Source: Paramecium tetraurelia
Taxonomy: Eukaryota > Ciliophora > Oligohymenophorea > Peniculida > Parameciidae
Reading direction: 5' to 3'
DNA length: 64,000 nt
Assembly (NCBI RefSeq): GCF_000165425.1
Contig: NW_001799620.1
Span: forward strand, 73,202 to 137,201
Under the pieces are notes generated by a model, which worked only from the letters and a program-made list of their open reading frames with translations, was not told the DNA's origin and did not search any database. Every line of letters begins with the position of its first letter. The first letter of the stretch is position 1. The translations under genes were made by a program, and so were the position numbers. Positions 15,201 through 27,805 of the stretch are shown here, one piece after another.

Positions 15201-17463
15201 TCACAAGGAGTAGGACAATCAGTTTTAGAAATGCATCTGCCAATTTTACTATCATAATAATTATTGCCACCATCATCGCATTTGAATGATAATCGTGCAT
15301 ACTTTTTATATTTGGCATCAGTAGGATCATAGAATTGATTAAATTGTCTTATTTCATCACTGGTACGTTCTCTGCAACCAATAGTGATTTCTGGACATTA
15401 AATACAATCAGAATCATCAATAGAGGAACTAAGGGATATTCCAACTAGACTAGAATCACATTAATCACAGTATCCTTTGGTTCCTTTGGCTAAGAATTAG
15501 GCACAATTCTCGCCACCCTTTTCACAATACCTAAGATCCTCATTTAGAATAGGTCCTTTGAAAGCATCCCCAGGGGTGCATTCATAACAATAAGGACCTA
15601 GGATCTTCTTTTCAGAAAGGGTGTTGGATTGGCCATCAAAAAGGTAATCGAAATATTCAGTATGATGGACAGAGACCAGGGACAAGGTGTAGCATTTTTT
15701 ACAATGTCCATTTTCTGCACATTGAGCACATTTGCCTGTTTACATATCCACATAGAAACCATCTAGACATCTCAAACAACGTTATTTTAATCCATTTATG
15801 ACACATGATTAACATAAGTAATCCTGCATTAAGGATGAACAATCCATTCTGCATTCCCAATTACCTGAACTATCATTCTTGTAAAGAGTGTATCCAATAT
15901 CACATTGCAAACATTGCTGTATCAAAACAGTCTATTTGTAATAGGTCAGACAACCAGTCATAGGTTTATTTATTGTATCAAATATTGTGCATGTCTTGTA
16001 GTCATCTGACAAGAAGTATCCATCTTCACAAAGCAAACACTTCTCCAAAGATTGTTCTATTATTACTTTATGCATTAATACCTTCTTTAGGTAAAGGCAC
16101 AAAATCTAAGGCTATTGTTGAGAAGGAGGAATCGCTACCAAGAGTTGGATCGCCAACTTTAGCACATAATTTACAATTTACAATTGAACAATCAGTGCAA
16201 CCAGTTCCAACAGCATAGAAAGTCTGTGTGAATTTATCACATTCTCTGCATCTGAGTGTGTATTGAGATTCTACCGCCTCGATCTCTGCAGTTGTTGGTT
16301 CTGATGTCTCAGGCTCAACTACTTTATATTTATCCCTTGTTGGTCTGAATGGTTTAAAATATTATATACAATATTGATCCAAATTTGTATTCGCATCTCT
16401 TACAATTCGTGCCACATCTTATACACGCTCTTCTACTCAAAGATGGAACAAACGTACTCTAAGTAGTACTGGTACATTGTTCACACCGTTATGCTATACG
16501 GTACAACTTGAACAAATCAACAAAGAATTAGACCTCGTCTGCCTCATTATTGGATGTCAGGAGGACAGGATTGTTATTGTAATCATCCCATGGTTTTTCA
16601 TTCAGATTAATCCCATCTCTTCCAAAATAACAGGCATCACAACCTGTGAAACATGCTACACATTGACTGTATGTTTCCACTCCATTCAATTCTGCTCGAG
16701 TAGTCAGTAAACTAAATCCTGTATTGCAAATCAAACAATTCTTTTTAATTGTCACTATTGTCTTTCCAGAATCGTCCAAAGAGATATATTTGTTTATTTA
16801 ACAAGACTTGCAATTCTCAGGACAGGGATCGCATCCACTAATCACATCACTATACTCATATCCATCTGTACAACTCAGGTACAAATTATTCAAATCATAA
16901 GAAAATTATTTTGAAACTGGAAGACAAGTCTAATTTTGAGATTTGCAGAAATGGTCACATCCATCACAACTTTGTGTCGTAAACTATACATATCATCTTA
17001 TTTAATTTACATCCTATAATCCACTCTTTACTACATAAAATAATTGCTTTGCAGGCCTTTCGATTTTGTGAAACACAGATGTTCCCGTCGATTTCGTCTT
17101 GTAATCATATGTGCACAGTCTAGATTTATCCCTTTTATATTCATCAATACTTACCATGTCTGACTGTTGTCCAAACAGTCTCCACAATAATAATTGTTGG
17201 CTTCATTGAACTTCAAATAAGGACTATCATAGGCACAATTTAATATACCATTCTACACATACTCTTGTTCCTGCCTTCAATCCTAATTCATTGTGATCTT
17301 GCGGCAAAGAAAACAAAAAATACTGCTATTAACAAAGTTCACAATTCCCTTTTACTACATTCAAACAATAGTTAAACTTTGTATCAGTCTCATAATTTGT
17401 TGTGCTTATCTCGAAAGACAAATCAAACAAGAATGTTAATAGCGCAAAAACTATTATATTCAT
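9235..17463 (-). CDS. Giant multipass surface protein: cysteine-rich repeats, beta-helix repeats, C-terminal membrane domain
   Basis: With introns 17224-17248, 17132-17154 and 16983-17009 the frame is a single 2,717-residue protein. Order: a signal peptide (MNIIVFALLTFLFDLSFE); about 650 residues of growth-factor-receptor/furin-type cysteine repeats (many C-x2-C pairs such as CPENCKSC and CVACFTGCDACYFG); about 1,500 residues of short Asn/Phe/Gly-rich repeats of parallel beta-helix type (GGGLYIKT, RGGCVYID, GEGGGIFL); a membrane-proximal EGF-like cysteine cluster (GFIGALCEEC); and some 470 residues with several hydrophobic helices and a basic cytoplasmic end. Similar large proteins are common in ciliates but have no known role; adhesion or sensing is only a guess. 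The 17132-17154 intron would end in AAG, which is atypical. Further 3n introns could be hidden. Converges with SCOT. Confidence 0.82.
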
Positions 17464-17968
17464 ATTAATTATGATATTCTAATTCACAAAAAGAAATTTA
17501 AATACGTTTTTTATGTATTAACTTCCCAAAGCTAACCATGCCAATTTTGACATCACAATCACTAGCGAAACTTGAGATCTTATCAAAAATGGACAGGTCT
17601 GGACAATACAACTTTACAAATTAAGTAACAAACATTAAATTTTAAATCAAATAAATATTTTATCACTTTTGTATTTTTCATACTCACTTAAAACTCATAT
17701 TTAAATTTTACACTTTAATAAAGTTTTCGATTCAAACATTCTGAATCTCAAATTAAATAAACTCACACTAAAAAACCTACTTTTCTATTCTTCTCTCATC
17801 CACACCCCATTTTGCCCCAAGATCACTAATTTATACAGGAATATAAAGATGACTTATTTATTTAAATTATACAAATTCGAATATACACATTAGATGTTAC
17901 ATCAATAACCCAATCAAAAAATGAATTGATAAATAATTAATAAAATCCTTAAATTAAAAAAACATTAC
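17464..17968. other. Intergenic, no supported gene
   Basis: A 505-bp gap between the start of the giant surface protein and the end of the 940-residue gene, both on the minus strand. It is A+T-rich. A short plus-strand frame from an ATG near 17538 (MPILTSQSLAKLEILSK...) looks faintly coding for about 30 residues and then dissolves into low-complexity sequence. I do not call it a gene. Confidence 0.5.
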
Positions 17969-20791
17969 TCAAGTTTTCCATTTTATTATCCAGTCTTCCA
18001 TTATGGAAATGCTTCTTCTAGTTAATAAATGCTCTGTAAATAAATATATCAAAGTGGGTTCATAAAAGGACTCATGCGCATTGATGACCAGTAATTCTAA
18101 TTTCTTCCCTATCTCCTCATTCGGAAACAGTTTGTTCATCACGTCAAAGCAGATGACTAGATCGTCCTAAAAGAGATAATTGGTGCTAGGATCAATATGA
18201 GAAAAATTCCATCTTAATTGCCTTTTCAGAAACTCATTCTTCTCTACACCAGCTGTCAAACATGCAAGTTTCAATTACTACAATGCACTAATCGACGGCT
18301 TCTCCAATTCCTTCACTAATTCCTAAGTGTTAACCTTGAGGTTCACTCCCTATACATAGGCCGGAATAGCAACATTCAATTTATCTTGGAATGTCGCAAA
18401 CCCTTTGGTGAAGTCTTTCAAATTCTAGCAAACATAAGGATAAAACTAGTTGTAGGGCTGCATAAAAGGTTTGATTTCTGTGATTACATTCCCTTTATTA
18501 AAGTAGATGTTTTCAATTATCTAATTCACAAATTAGCATTCTTCATCTTCTTATGTTGTCAACTGAATTGTCAAAGTAGGATAAATTCGCTTTAATATGA
18601 TAGCTAATTTAATAATACTAACCTTATCCTTGGCATCTTTCAGATTACTCGACAAGACATTTTGTAATTTTTTATATGCATTAAATAACACTGCCGGATG
18701 TAAATGATATTATTAAACCAACTTGGAAATCAATTTGTGAGTGTGATGAAAATCATAATCCATTATTTAATCCTTGACAATTTTAATTAATGATTCAAAA
18801 GTATCGATGCTAAAATCAGAGGCTCTCCACCCCAATAATAATTCATAAGCTTATCTACCATTAGGTATTTCATTTGTTTCTTATAGCTTTCTTAAAAGTT
18901 CCGACTTAATTTTTTTTGATTTAAAATAGTTCATATCTAGACACTTTGAGTTAGCCAATAAAATATCATCGATTGTTTAGATAGATTTAGGAAGATTACC
19001 TTTATGATTTAAATATACATCAATAAAATTATTTTGACCTTTTAATTCATGTATTTTATCGAAATCCTTAAGTTTATCTCGCAATTGATCACATTACGAT
19101 AATAAACTAGAAATTTGAGATGGTGTAAACTTTGGTAAACTCTGTTTTACTTTGGTTATAATTTCATCATCGATTGTAGCTAAGTAGTTGTATATCTATA
19201 ACCATTTGGACAATTAGTCAAAATCAACTTTGGCTGTAAATTCTGCTTCAATTTGAAATTTGATATATGGTCCAATAAATTAGAAATCAAGTCCTATTTC
19301 CTCACAAGTAGATTTGTTATTTTACAGATGCTACACATTTTTATGAATGAATTCAATAATGGATTCATCATTAGAATTAGAAATAACAGCTTTAACTACT
19401 TATCTTATCAAATTACGAGGATAAATTTGTAGATTGTTTGGTTATAAGTATTTTAAGTAATCCACTTTGAATTTATTAATCAAACTGACTAATATGTCAC
19501 ATGTTCTTTCATTTAACTAGAATTAATTGCTTTAATTCACTAATCTAATAATGGCTCTGAGATGTTTCTCTTGAATATGCATAGTTGTCATATATTTTTC
19601 GCAAAATCCTTCTGGGATATTAAGTTTGAATAGATTAACAATGGAGAGTGATTCTAAAATGATAGAGTTTGATAACCATTCCTCTAGGAACTTCTTTAAT
19701 TCAATAAGTTCTTCACTTATAATGTATTAGGATATCTCATCAAAGATTATTTCATTTTCAATGCAAAGTTCTCTCAATGAAAAATACACTGTTCGTATGA
19801 TGTTTTCTAGTGTCTTTTCATTGAAGTTGGTTTCTTTGGACATTTCTACAACTCTTTTGAGCAGTTGCATATAAATTTTGTAATCCTTAAAAGCTTGATT
19901 TTTTTGAGCCACTTGGATGAAATTCTTTAAGATTCTAAAGTCGAATTAGTAATTCCCTTCTTAATCCAGAACTCGTTCGACGTACACCTTCTATATCAGA
20001 TCAAGAAACAGTGGGGAAGGCTTGAATTTATTAAGTTGTACAAAGAGTTGGGCAAGATAGTAGAGATGCCATTGATTTATACCTTGGTAAATTTGGGAGA
20101 TGACGAATTATAATTGATGATCATTTAACTCTGAATATTGGAGGACTTGCAAGAGGATTTCAGGGTGACAAGTAGCATCAGGAAAGTTTGTAATGGATGT
20201 ATCATATTAGGATAGGAATAGTAGGGCATATGGTTTTAAGGAGTGGTTATCACTATTTAAATACTCTCTTAATTAATCAATTTTATCAGATTTTAATTAT
20301 GGTAATTTCTTCTTGTTGATGCAATACTCCATAACTTAAATTAAAATAGTGTTAAATTAATGCTTTTATTTCTTGAATTCATCATAAATCTCTTTATTGT
20401 TGACTATCATACCAGAATAAAATTGAAGCATTAGGATAAATTAATACTCATTATTGATTGGTTGTGTTATTAACCACTCAATATACTGATTAAAATTGGG
20501 TTTTTGGAATTGCGTTTCTAGAAATTTAATCATGTTTTCAAATAATTAGTCATCTGTGTTTTAAATTGATTCTATTTCTAGTCTGAGTCTATTGTATATT
20601 GCAGAACTGTCTGACAATTTCATCGGCATTATTTAATCATAAATCTTCTCATGGAGGAATGCCTGCATTATGGAATTTAATTAAGGCAGCGATTGACATT
20701 GTTCAAAGCTGGTTTGCAAGGTAAATATACGTTCTTTGAATATCTTGTACTTGGTTTTGAAGGAGCTGAAAAGAAATTTTAATTTAAGCAT
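17969..20791 (-). CDS. Large helical protein of unknown function (940 aa)
   Basis: An unbroken ciliate-code frame of 941 codons from ATG 20791 to TGA 17969, with no intron needed. The sequence is rich in Leu, Ile, Glu, Gln and Lys and predicted by eye to be almost entirely alpha-helical, with short Phe/Tyr-containing helices repeating at irregular spacing, as in HEAT- or pentatricopeptide-type solenoids; I cannot match it to either. No signal peptide or membrane segment. The first 30 residues are basic and hydroxylated without acids (MLKLKFLFSSFKTKYKIFKE), which would be compatible with a mitochondrial presequence, so an organellar RNA-binding or assembly role is possible but unproven. It starts 35 bp after the stop of the TBC gene on the same strand. 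Confidence 0.75.
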
Positions 20792-20825
20792 TTTTATTTT
20801 TATGGCAATTATTAATTGAATATAA

Positions 20826-21869
20826 TCATTTCTTTTGGGAAGCAGCAAATTGATCATAATATTTGCGAAGATCTTTTTTTGAAAAGATGAAATCCTTCAT
20901 TGCTATTTTAATGAACTTGTCTGGATCATAATTATTAAAGAATTTCTAGTCTTTGAGAATAGTAATGGCTTACTCCATTGTTTTGGCCTATAAAATATCA
21001 TTAAACTATTAATTTACAGTCAAAATCTCTTCTTTCCTTATCTTAAGTATGGCTAAAGAGGCTCTGAAGGTTGTCTTGTGATGCTCATGCCAAAAGATAT
21101 CGGTGACCCTTAAAAAGATTTGCATTGGCAGAATTGAACTAAAGAGAGTGATAAACCTGAAAATGTTAATAAACTAAATACCATTCTGCAGCATAATAAA
21201 AGGGTACAATATTGAACTTAGTGAACTTTGCATGTAAATCAGGCAAGAATTACTTGACCAAAATGTCCAATGCATAGAAATATTTTAATGTATTAGTAGG
21301 ATTAATATAAGTATCAAGGCAACCATATTTAGTCAGCAAACTATACAAATGCCAATAGACCAATTCATCATTCATCAATAATAAAAATGAGCCTGCTAAA
21401 TAGTTCAATCCCTAACAATATCCCATGTCTTAAAAGGTCAAGCTGATTGCTCTAAGCACTGTGAAGAGAGATTGACTTGTGATAGTGTCCATTTTGATTA
21501 GATCATTTGTTTGGAATGTACGCATGACATCCAAGGTGATTTGGCTATCATGGGGCGATATTTCTTGAGATTCTACGAGCTCCTTATAAGTTCTCTTGAA
21601 ATGAAACATGAAAATTTTACTTTTGCTTGTATCTTCATTTAATCTATTTCAGCCAAACAAGGCCAAATGAGCATTCTGATACCTTCAGGTATGCCTTTTC
21701 TTAATCGAGATTTAAGCTTCGAATCGTTGTTTGCCATCAATTGGGGAATCTTGGGGATCATTTTCCTCCACTTTTCAATCCTTGCATTAATCTTTAGCAT
21801 TTCTTCCTTACTTGGTGTTTGAGTGTTTTGCTTCGGAAATCCATAATGATCTCTATTCTCTGGATTCAT
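20826..21869 (-). CDS. TBC-domain Rab GTPase-activating protein
   Basis: Stimulates GTP hydrolysis by a Rab GTPase in membrane traffic. With introns 21595-21620 and 21157-21181 it encodes 330 residues, nearly all TBC domain. The entry motif RKGIPEGIRMLIWPC, the arginine-finger motif (ITLDVMRTF, I-x2-D-x2-R), the glutamine-finger motif (DMGYCQGLNYLAG) and the late EWFITLFSSILP motif are all present, so it should be catalytically competent. Both introns end in non-TAG acceptors (AAG and CAG). It is a minimal TBC protein without an accessory domain. The Rab partner is unknown. Its start lies 93 bp from the stop of the next upstream minus-strand gene. Confidence 0.92.
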
Positions 21870-21962
21870 TATTAATAATAATCAATTACTATTCTAATAA
21901 GTGATAATTAAATGTTTTCTAATGAAGGTTTATGATATATATATATATATTATTGTATTTGA

Positions 21963-24900
21963 TCAAACGTCACAAATTTTTGGTGATGGGAAATAGTTTT
22001 GAGAAGTTTTTTGAGGGATTTCAGGATACCATCTATTTAAACTAGCCGTCCACCTATTTAAATTAATGTAATGTATTACCATACACCATTTTAAGAAAAC
22101 AGGGATTCAGGAATTTCAGATTCATTTGCATCTATGCATCCTACTAACCATGCTAACCATTCAGTTTTAAGGGCCTCTGTAGTTCCCACGATTTCAGATT
22201 ATTTGTCATTTGGCACTACAAAAGTGACAGCTGGATCATCTTTATCAGCCACATAATATTTGATATGAGCATTTGATGATATCAACTTTTCTTAATAATT
22301 TTCTTTGTCACCAAAATTTTGAACAAAAATCAAGTATTTACTAAGCACAAGAGCATTAATTTCAATGGCTTCAAAACTATATTCTTCATCTGAGGATTTA
22401 CCAAACTTGGCTCCAGTGCATTCGTTATCTAAATATCCCACTAAACAGTTTGAAGTATCTGTTGGATTAAAGGACAATTAAAGATCTAAATTAATATCTG
22501 GGTTGTGCCATTCCAATACTATTCTAACTTATCCAGATTTTAATTTCTTGGATAATGGGACAATAGTAACTTCATTATCTTAGAATTCATAGCAATTTTA
22601 AGAATAATCTGGATGAGTGACAATTAAATTGTATTGTGAACCCTTAACCAATCTAGTAAATGCAACTTTTCCATTGGAATCAGTCTTAGCTGTTCCATAT
22701 ACCTAAAATGATCCACAACTACCCACTCTCAAATCAACTTTGACTGATTCTAAATGATTCCAATCCATAACATCTACAACATATACTTCAGTTTCATAGT
22801 AATTGATCTAGAAAATCTGAGAGAAATCTCCTAATTTACATTCTCCGTTTACAACCTTATATCCTTGTTCACACACAGCACATTTGTTCTCTTTAGTACA
22901 GATGGCACAATTTGCAATTTTAGTAGTGCATAATTTGTATGCTTATTTGCATTAACCATTATCAAAAGTGGAGAAAGCATCACAAAAATCTTGGTCACAC
23001 TTCTCCTTGTCTGTTGAGCATTTCAAACATTAGTTTTAAGAGTAAGGTTTAGAACATCCATTTTCTGGAAGACAAGATTTATCAGCTTATAACTGATATT
23101 CTGCTTAACAACTAATGCACTTATTATTTTTATCACAGAATTTACAAAATGGAACATTAGTGCATCCAGTAGGTTAACATTTCTTTCTAGCATCCAAATA
23201 TTCTCCACTTTTACATCCACCTTCAGTCTTTGCAGGTTCTTTAGGTAAATCTTTTGCAGGTTCTTTAGGTTATTCTTTTGCAGGTTCCTTTGGTTATTCT
23301 TTTGCAGGTTCTTTGGGTTATTCTTTAGCTGGTTCTTTTGTGGTTGTAGGCTTGGCTGGTTCTGTAGTTGTGGTAGGCTTTGTAGTAGTAGTGGTTGTTG
23401 ATTCAGCTTCATGTTAATATTTCTTTGGAGGTGGTGCTGCTTAAACTTTAGGTATTGTCACATTAGATCTTAACAAGATAGTTCCAAAATTAATTTCTTC
23501 TTAGAATTAAACCACTTAAGATTATACATAGTCATCATAACCAATGGCAGCCACAGTTACTAATCCAGTTGTTGGTTAAAAGAGTTAAGTGCTATAATCA
23601 GCTACATCAAAGGTTGATATCTGTAATTTATATTCTCCCTTAGGAGATGCTACCTCACAAATTGGTTTTTCCAATCCTTCCTGACTCCAACAAATCTTAG
23701 CCTCTTATAATGGATATTGAGTATATAACTTATCCTCTACTTTTTTTATTTCTCCTACTACAAATCCACTCACCTTTGATTTCATTTCCTTGAACAATTA
23801 AACCTATATAGATTCACTAACTCCTAATTTCCCTGTAAATTTACACCCTCTTTCATCATCTTTATCAAAGCCTGCCTTACAAGTAACACACTGTTAGTCT
23901 TTGCATTCTTAACAATTAGGAATCTCACATTTAGGTTATGTTGAAGTTGCCGATGATTTTGGATCACTACTACCCTTATCTGTAGTAGTAGGACTAGTAG
24001 GACTTCCCTTACTTGGTTCAGTTGGTTTAGCTGCAGCATCTGCAAAATGAGAGAACATTGAATAATGATAAACTTTGCTATTCTTTTCTTCAATTGGAAT
24101 ATCGACAACATTTTGATATAAATTTATGGTTAGGTCTTTTGAACCCACTTGATAACACACTTAAACATCATCCAAATACTACTAGACATACTCCAATTTG
24201 CCGATTATAGCAAAGAAGTCTAACTCATTGCCATCATAATTAGGCCATAAGAATTTAGCAGCAGCCAAAGTTTGATAGGTAGTTGCTTCCTTCCTCTTAA
24301 ATTGTTAAACTCCTTTAACCCACAATCCAAATAAGATATCTAAATTATTATATTAGAATCATACTTGTCTCTTTCTTGCCAGTTTCTACTTTATTCAAAG
24401 GACAATTAGTTGTTGACTTACATTCACTACTTAATTCAACTCTGCTACCAACCAATTAAGTGATTGATTGACACATTCTTGTTTAGATCTTTGTGAATTC
24501 CTTTGCTTTTACAGCCTTTGCAGGTTGATCGAAATTAACTTCCTTTTTTAATGGGATAGGTGTGTAATTGTTTACTAATAAGAGAATTCCAAAAACTATG
24601 GTACCAATGAATAATAATAGGAATAATGTTTCTATGTTTCTACCTAATGTTTTATCAGATCTTGTTCTTCTTGATAAGTGGAATTCGAATAAAATTAAAG
24701 CAAATAAAAACAATGGAGTTGCCAAAGATAGCATTATTAGAATCAACAGATCTTTTGTGTAAATATTACTTACTGTTTTACAACAATTCAAATTCAAGCA
24801 TCCCAATGGATGATCTGCAGGATCTGTTGTTTATTCTTCCCATCTCTAGACTTGAGCATCACGATCACATGTTGTAGAATATACAGAACATTCTTTTTCT

Positions 24901-25849
24901 CCATTAGGGCAATTTTAAGTTTAAATGTCTTTGATATATTTTGAGGCACAGGAGTGTTGAGACAAATAAGATTCAGATAAATTATTCATTTATTATTAAC
25001 AATTTGCAATATTACTTTCTTGCTATTCTTAAAAGTCTCGTATGTATTGAGCTTAGAATCCTAAAAGTACTGGAATTATAAGGATTTGAAGGGCTGCCAA
25101 AATCATCAGCAATCCTTTGATTTTCCAAGTGTTTGATATGATCGCAAAGACAATTAGTCCCAGTATGATGAGGTTCAAAATTGCACTGATAGGATAGATG
25201 TCCATTCCTTTCAATAAGTACACAGATCCCCAACAGGTCAAGGATGCAGCTATGCAGAGGAGGTATATGTTGAATCGACTTGTTATTGAGGAGATTGTCA
25301 TCTGATAAAAGTTGTGTATGGTGTATGTTAATCCAACAACAATTAAGATTGAAAATATCAATATAATTGGTTTCATAACAGATACAACTTTATCGAATTT
25401 CTGGTAATCGTTTCCAATCTTCTCTGATTAGTACAGTCCTTAGATATAATCACTAGACAGGATAATCAAGATAAAAAACACAAACTCTGCGATTGCCATA
25501 AGGATAGTCAAAAAGAATAATAACCTTCATATGTTAATTTGTATTACCTCCCGTTAAAGTTATCTGTTAATTCTCCCCATTCATCTTCAGTCGTCTTCAG
25601 ATAGTTCTATTACTAGTTATTCCAAACTAGGGTCCCGATGCAAATCAAAACGATGAGCACATTTATGATGGCATAGCTTAAAGTAATGTAATTTAACACA
25701 AATCCATTGATTACAAACAACATTACAGCGTCTCCTAGTGCCAACAACAATACAATTATAGAAACATATTATTGTATTGTGGTTAATGTCAACTTTTCAC
25801 TGCGATTGAATTCACTTTGAGAAATGAATTACCGACTTTCAAACTCCAT
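21963..25849 (-). CDS. Polytopic membrane protein with tetraspanin-like segment and long cysteine-rich repeat domain
   Basis: About 1,270 residues. The N-terminal half has seven hydrophobic helices, then an extracellular-looking loop with cysteines leading into LNLNCCKTV just before another helix, as in the large loop and fourth helix of tetraspanins, followed by a ninth helix. The C-terminal half is cysteine-rich (CEQGYKVVNGEC, CTKENKCAVC style repeats) and contains a 24-bp tandem repeat encoding PKEPAKEQ (23231-23338) plus Thr/Pro-rich linkers. A last intron (26 nt, near 22049-22074) joins the final exon, which ends PSPKICDV. Other small introns are likely and were not all fixed. Fusion of a tetraspanin-like membrane part with a cysteine-rich stalk is unusual; function unknown. 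Start overlaps the end of the LRR gene by 11 bp. Confidence 0.7.
23231..23338 (-). repeat. 24-bp coding tandem repeat (PKEPAKEQ), about 4.5 copies
   Basis: Near-identical 24-bp units within the polytopic cysteine-rich gene, reading on the minus strand as alternating Pro-Lys-Glu-Pro-Ala-Lys-Glu-Gln. Differences are mostly third-base changes; the last copy is incomplete and runs into a Thr-rich linker. A repeat this regular is prone to copy-number change. Confidence 0.9.
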
Positions 25850-27598
25850 TTTTATTTTTTTATTTTTATTAATAACTGTATAGTATTTAAATCAAATTTT
25901 AGGTAACTTCAATTATGAAGTTAGTCATTTGAGGACGACTAGAACTGCTTCTGATTTCTGATGATTTATTAAAATTTTCAGAAGACGAATTCATCCTCTG
26001 CTGAGAACCTCTATTTCTATTCTGTGGTTGAGTAAATCCTAGGGATTGATAAAATTCCTTTGATTTCATATTTTATTTCAGTTGACTAATCTCAGAAAGA
26101 ATAGACTGCTTCTTTTGTGGTTTAGGTAATGATCTTATCAATAGTTTCTATCGTAAATTTGTATCCTTACTACCCTGATTCACAACTGCCTACTCATTCG
26201 AATCCTCAACAATCTATTGCTTTATTTAAGAATCTTGGAGAGACTGCTCCTCTTAATGACCTCTTTCAGTAGAACACTCTGATTATTAAGTTTTCAAAAG
26301 CCTTCTCAAGTACTAAGCTCTGATATTATCCATTTGTTCATTCTATTCTGTGACGAATTTGATGAATTCGTTTTCAGCCATAATATTTTCATCCTTCTAG
26401 TCTTCCTAATTTATTTTGCTCGCTATCTCATCCTCCTCGTCTTGGAATCCCTAAACTCTGAGAATGGCTTTAAGTCTCTCCTCAGTTACAATGCCCTCTT
26501 CACTATCCAAATCAGACATATGATAATTGTTCACATCGATATCCAATTCCTACAATTTCTCCTTCAAAGCCAAGACTTCTTACTTTATATATTATCCAGG
26601 TTTGCCTACTTCTCTACCGTTGATCAGTTCTAACCAAGGACAGTCAACTATAAATTTATCCTCGTAATCCCGACTGCAAAATGGATTTGCTTGAAACTAG
26701 ATATCAATCAAATTTGACATCAATTTTAAAAAGTCAAACCAGTTTTCTGCATAAATCTAATTTGATTACACATATAGATTTGTCAAATATGGGAATTTGA
26801 ATTCTAACACTCTTAAATCCTCAATTTGATTATAGCTTAAATCTAGAATATTAAGATTTTCATTCTAATTTTCTATTTTCAAAACACTTATCTAATTGTT
26901 AGATAGATTCAATTCCTCCAACTCAGTTATAGTATCAATAAATTGAGTATCACTAATTAGATTGTTGCTAGCATCAAGAATCTTCAATTTCTTTGTATTA
27001 CTGAATGAACCTTTTAAAGTTGATATTGTATTTCTTCTAATATTCAATTCCTCCAACTTAAACATATTGTGGAAGTAATACTTAAACATTGAATACCAAA
27101 AAGTCTATTTTCTCTATATGGTTTCCTCCTAAATTCAAATACTTTAAATCCTTTAGATTATTTAGGAAATCAATCTACAATTACAAATAATACGCTACTT
27201 TAAGTAATTTGTTGTTTTCCAAATTCAAATGCTAAATTTATCGGCTTCCCAATATTAGACCTGTTATCCTATTAAAAGATAAATCTAATTTTAATAATTT
27301 TTGTAATTGAATTCTGTGCACTCCTTCTAATTAATTATTGGAAACCCCCAAATTCTCCAGAATGGCAGAATCTATATTATCAATCAATAGATTAGAAAAT
27401 GAATACTCTTTTCAGTAAATTGTGATGTAACTCCAAGGTCTGAACCAATTTCATATGATCCTTTATGCATTAATTGATTTCGATAATGCCTCACTTAGCA
27501 AACATTTAATTACCTAAAATGTTTAATCGCAGGGTCTTCCCTCCGTCTTCCAATTTGGCCATCACGAGTTCAATTGATATAGGTTGTTCCTCTGACAT
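25839..27598 (-). CDS. Leucine-rich-repeat protein with one apparent frameshift
   Basis: Seven or more LRR units (for example KILDASNNLISD, EELNLSNNQI, HLNLENNKLL, KYLNLGGNHIEKI) are followed by a Glu/Ser/Gln-rich tail of about 250 residues. Reading from ATG 27598 (MSEEQPISIELVMAKLED) needs a 24-nt intron ending GAG, a very short 16-nt intron (27081-27096) and removal of one base in an AAAA run at about 27408-27413; with these the total is a whole number of codons (572 aa). LRR spacing supports both the short intron and the one-base correction. The final TGA at 25839 lies inside the start of the next gene (start 25849), an 11-bp same-strand overlap. LRR proteins of this shape are often dynein-arm or basal-body proteins, but there is no specific match. 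Confidence 0.7.
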
Positions 27599-27805
27599 AG
27601 GAGTATTTAAATTAAAATTATATAAATAAATAACTTAATGCTAATGTATTTTGTTGTTTTATTGTTATTATCCTTTAAAGCAGGTTTACTTGTATGATTT
27701 TTACCGAAAAATAATTTTCTGTTTGTTTAAGTCACAAAATGTTCTAATAGATAAAGAACAATTATTAATAAGTTAATTAATTAGTTTCTTAGAATTTGTA
27801 AAAAT

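Noticed and set aside
27380-27420. A retained germline element (IES) in the LRR gene
   Set aside because: Removing TA-bounded segments here leaves a stop or the wrong frame; a single-base slip explains it better.
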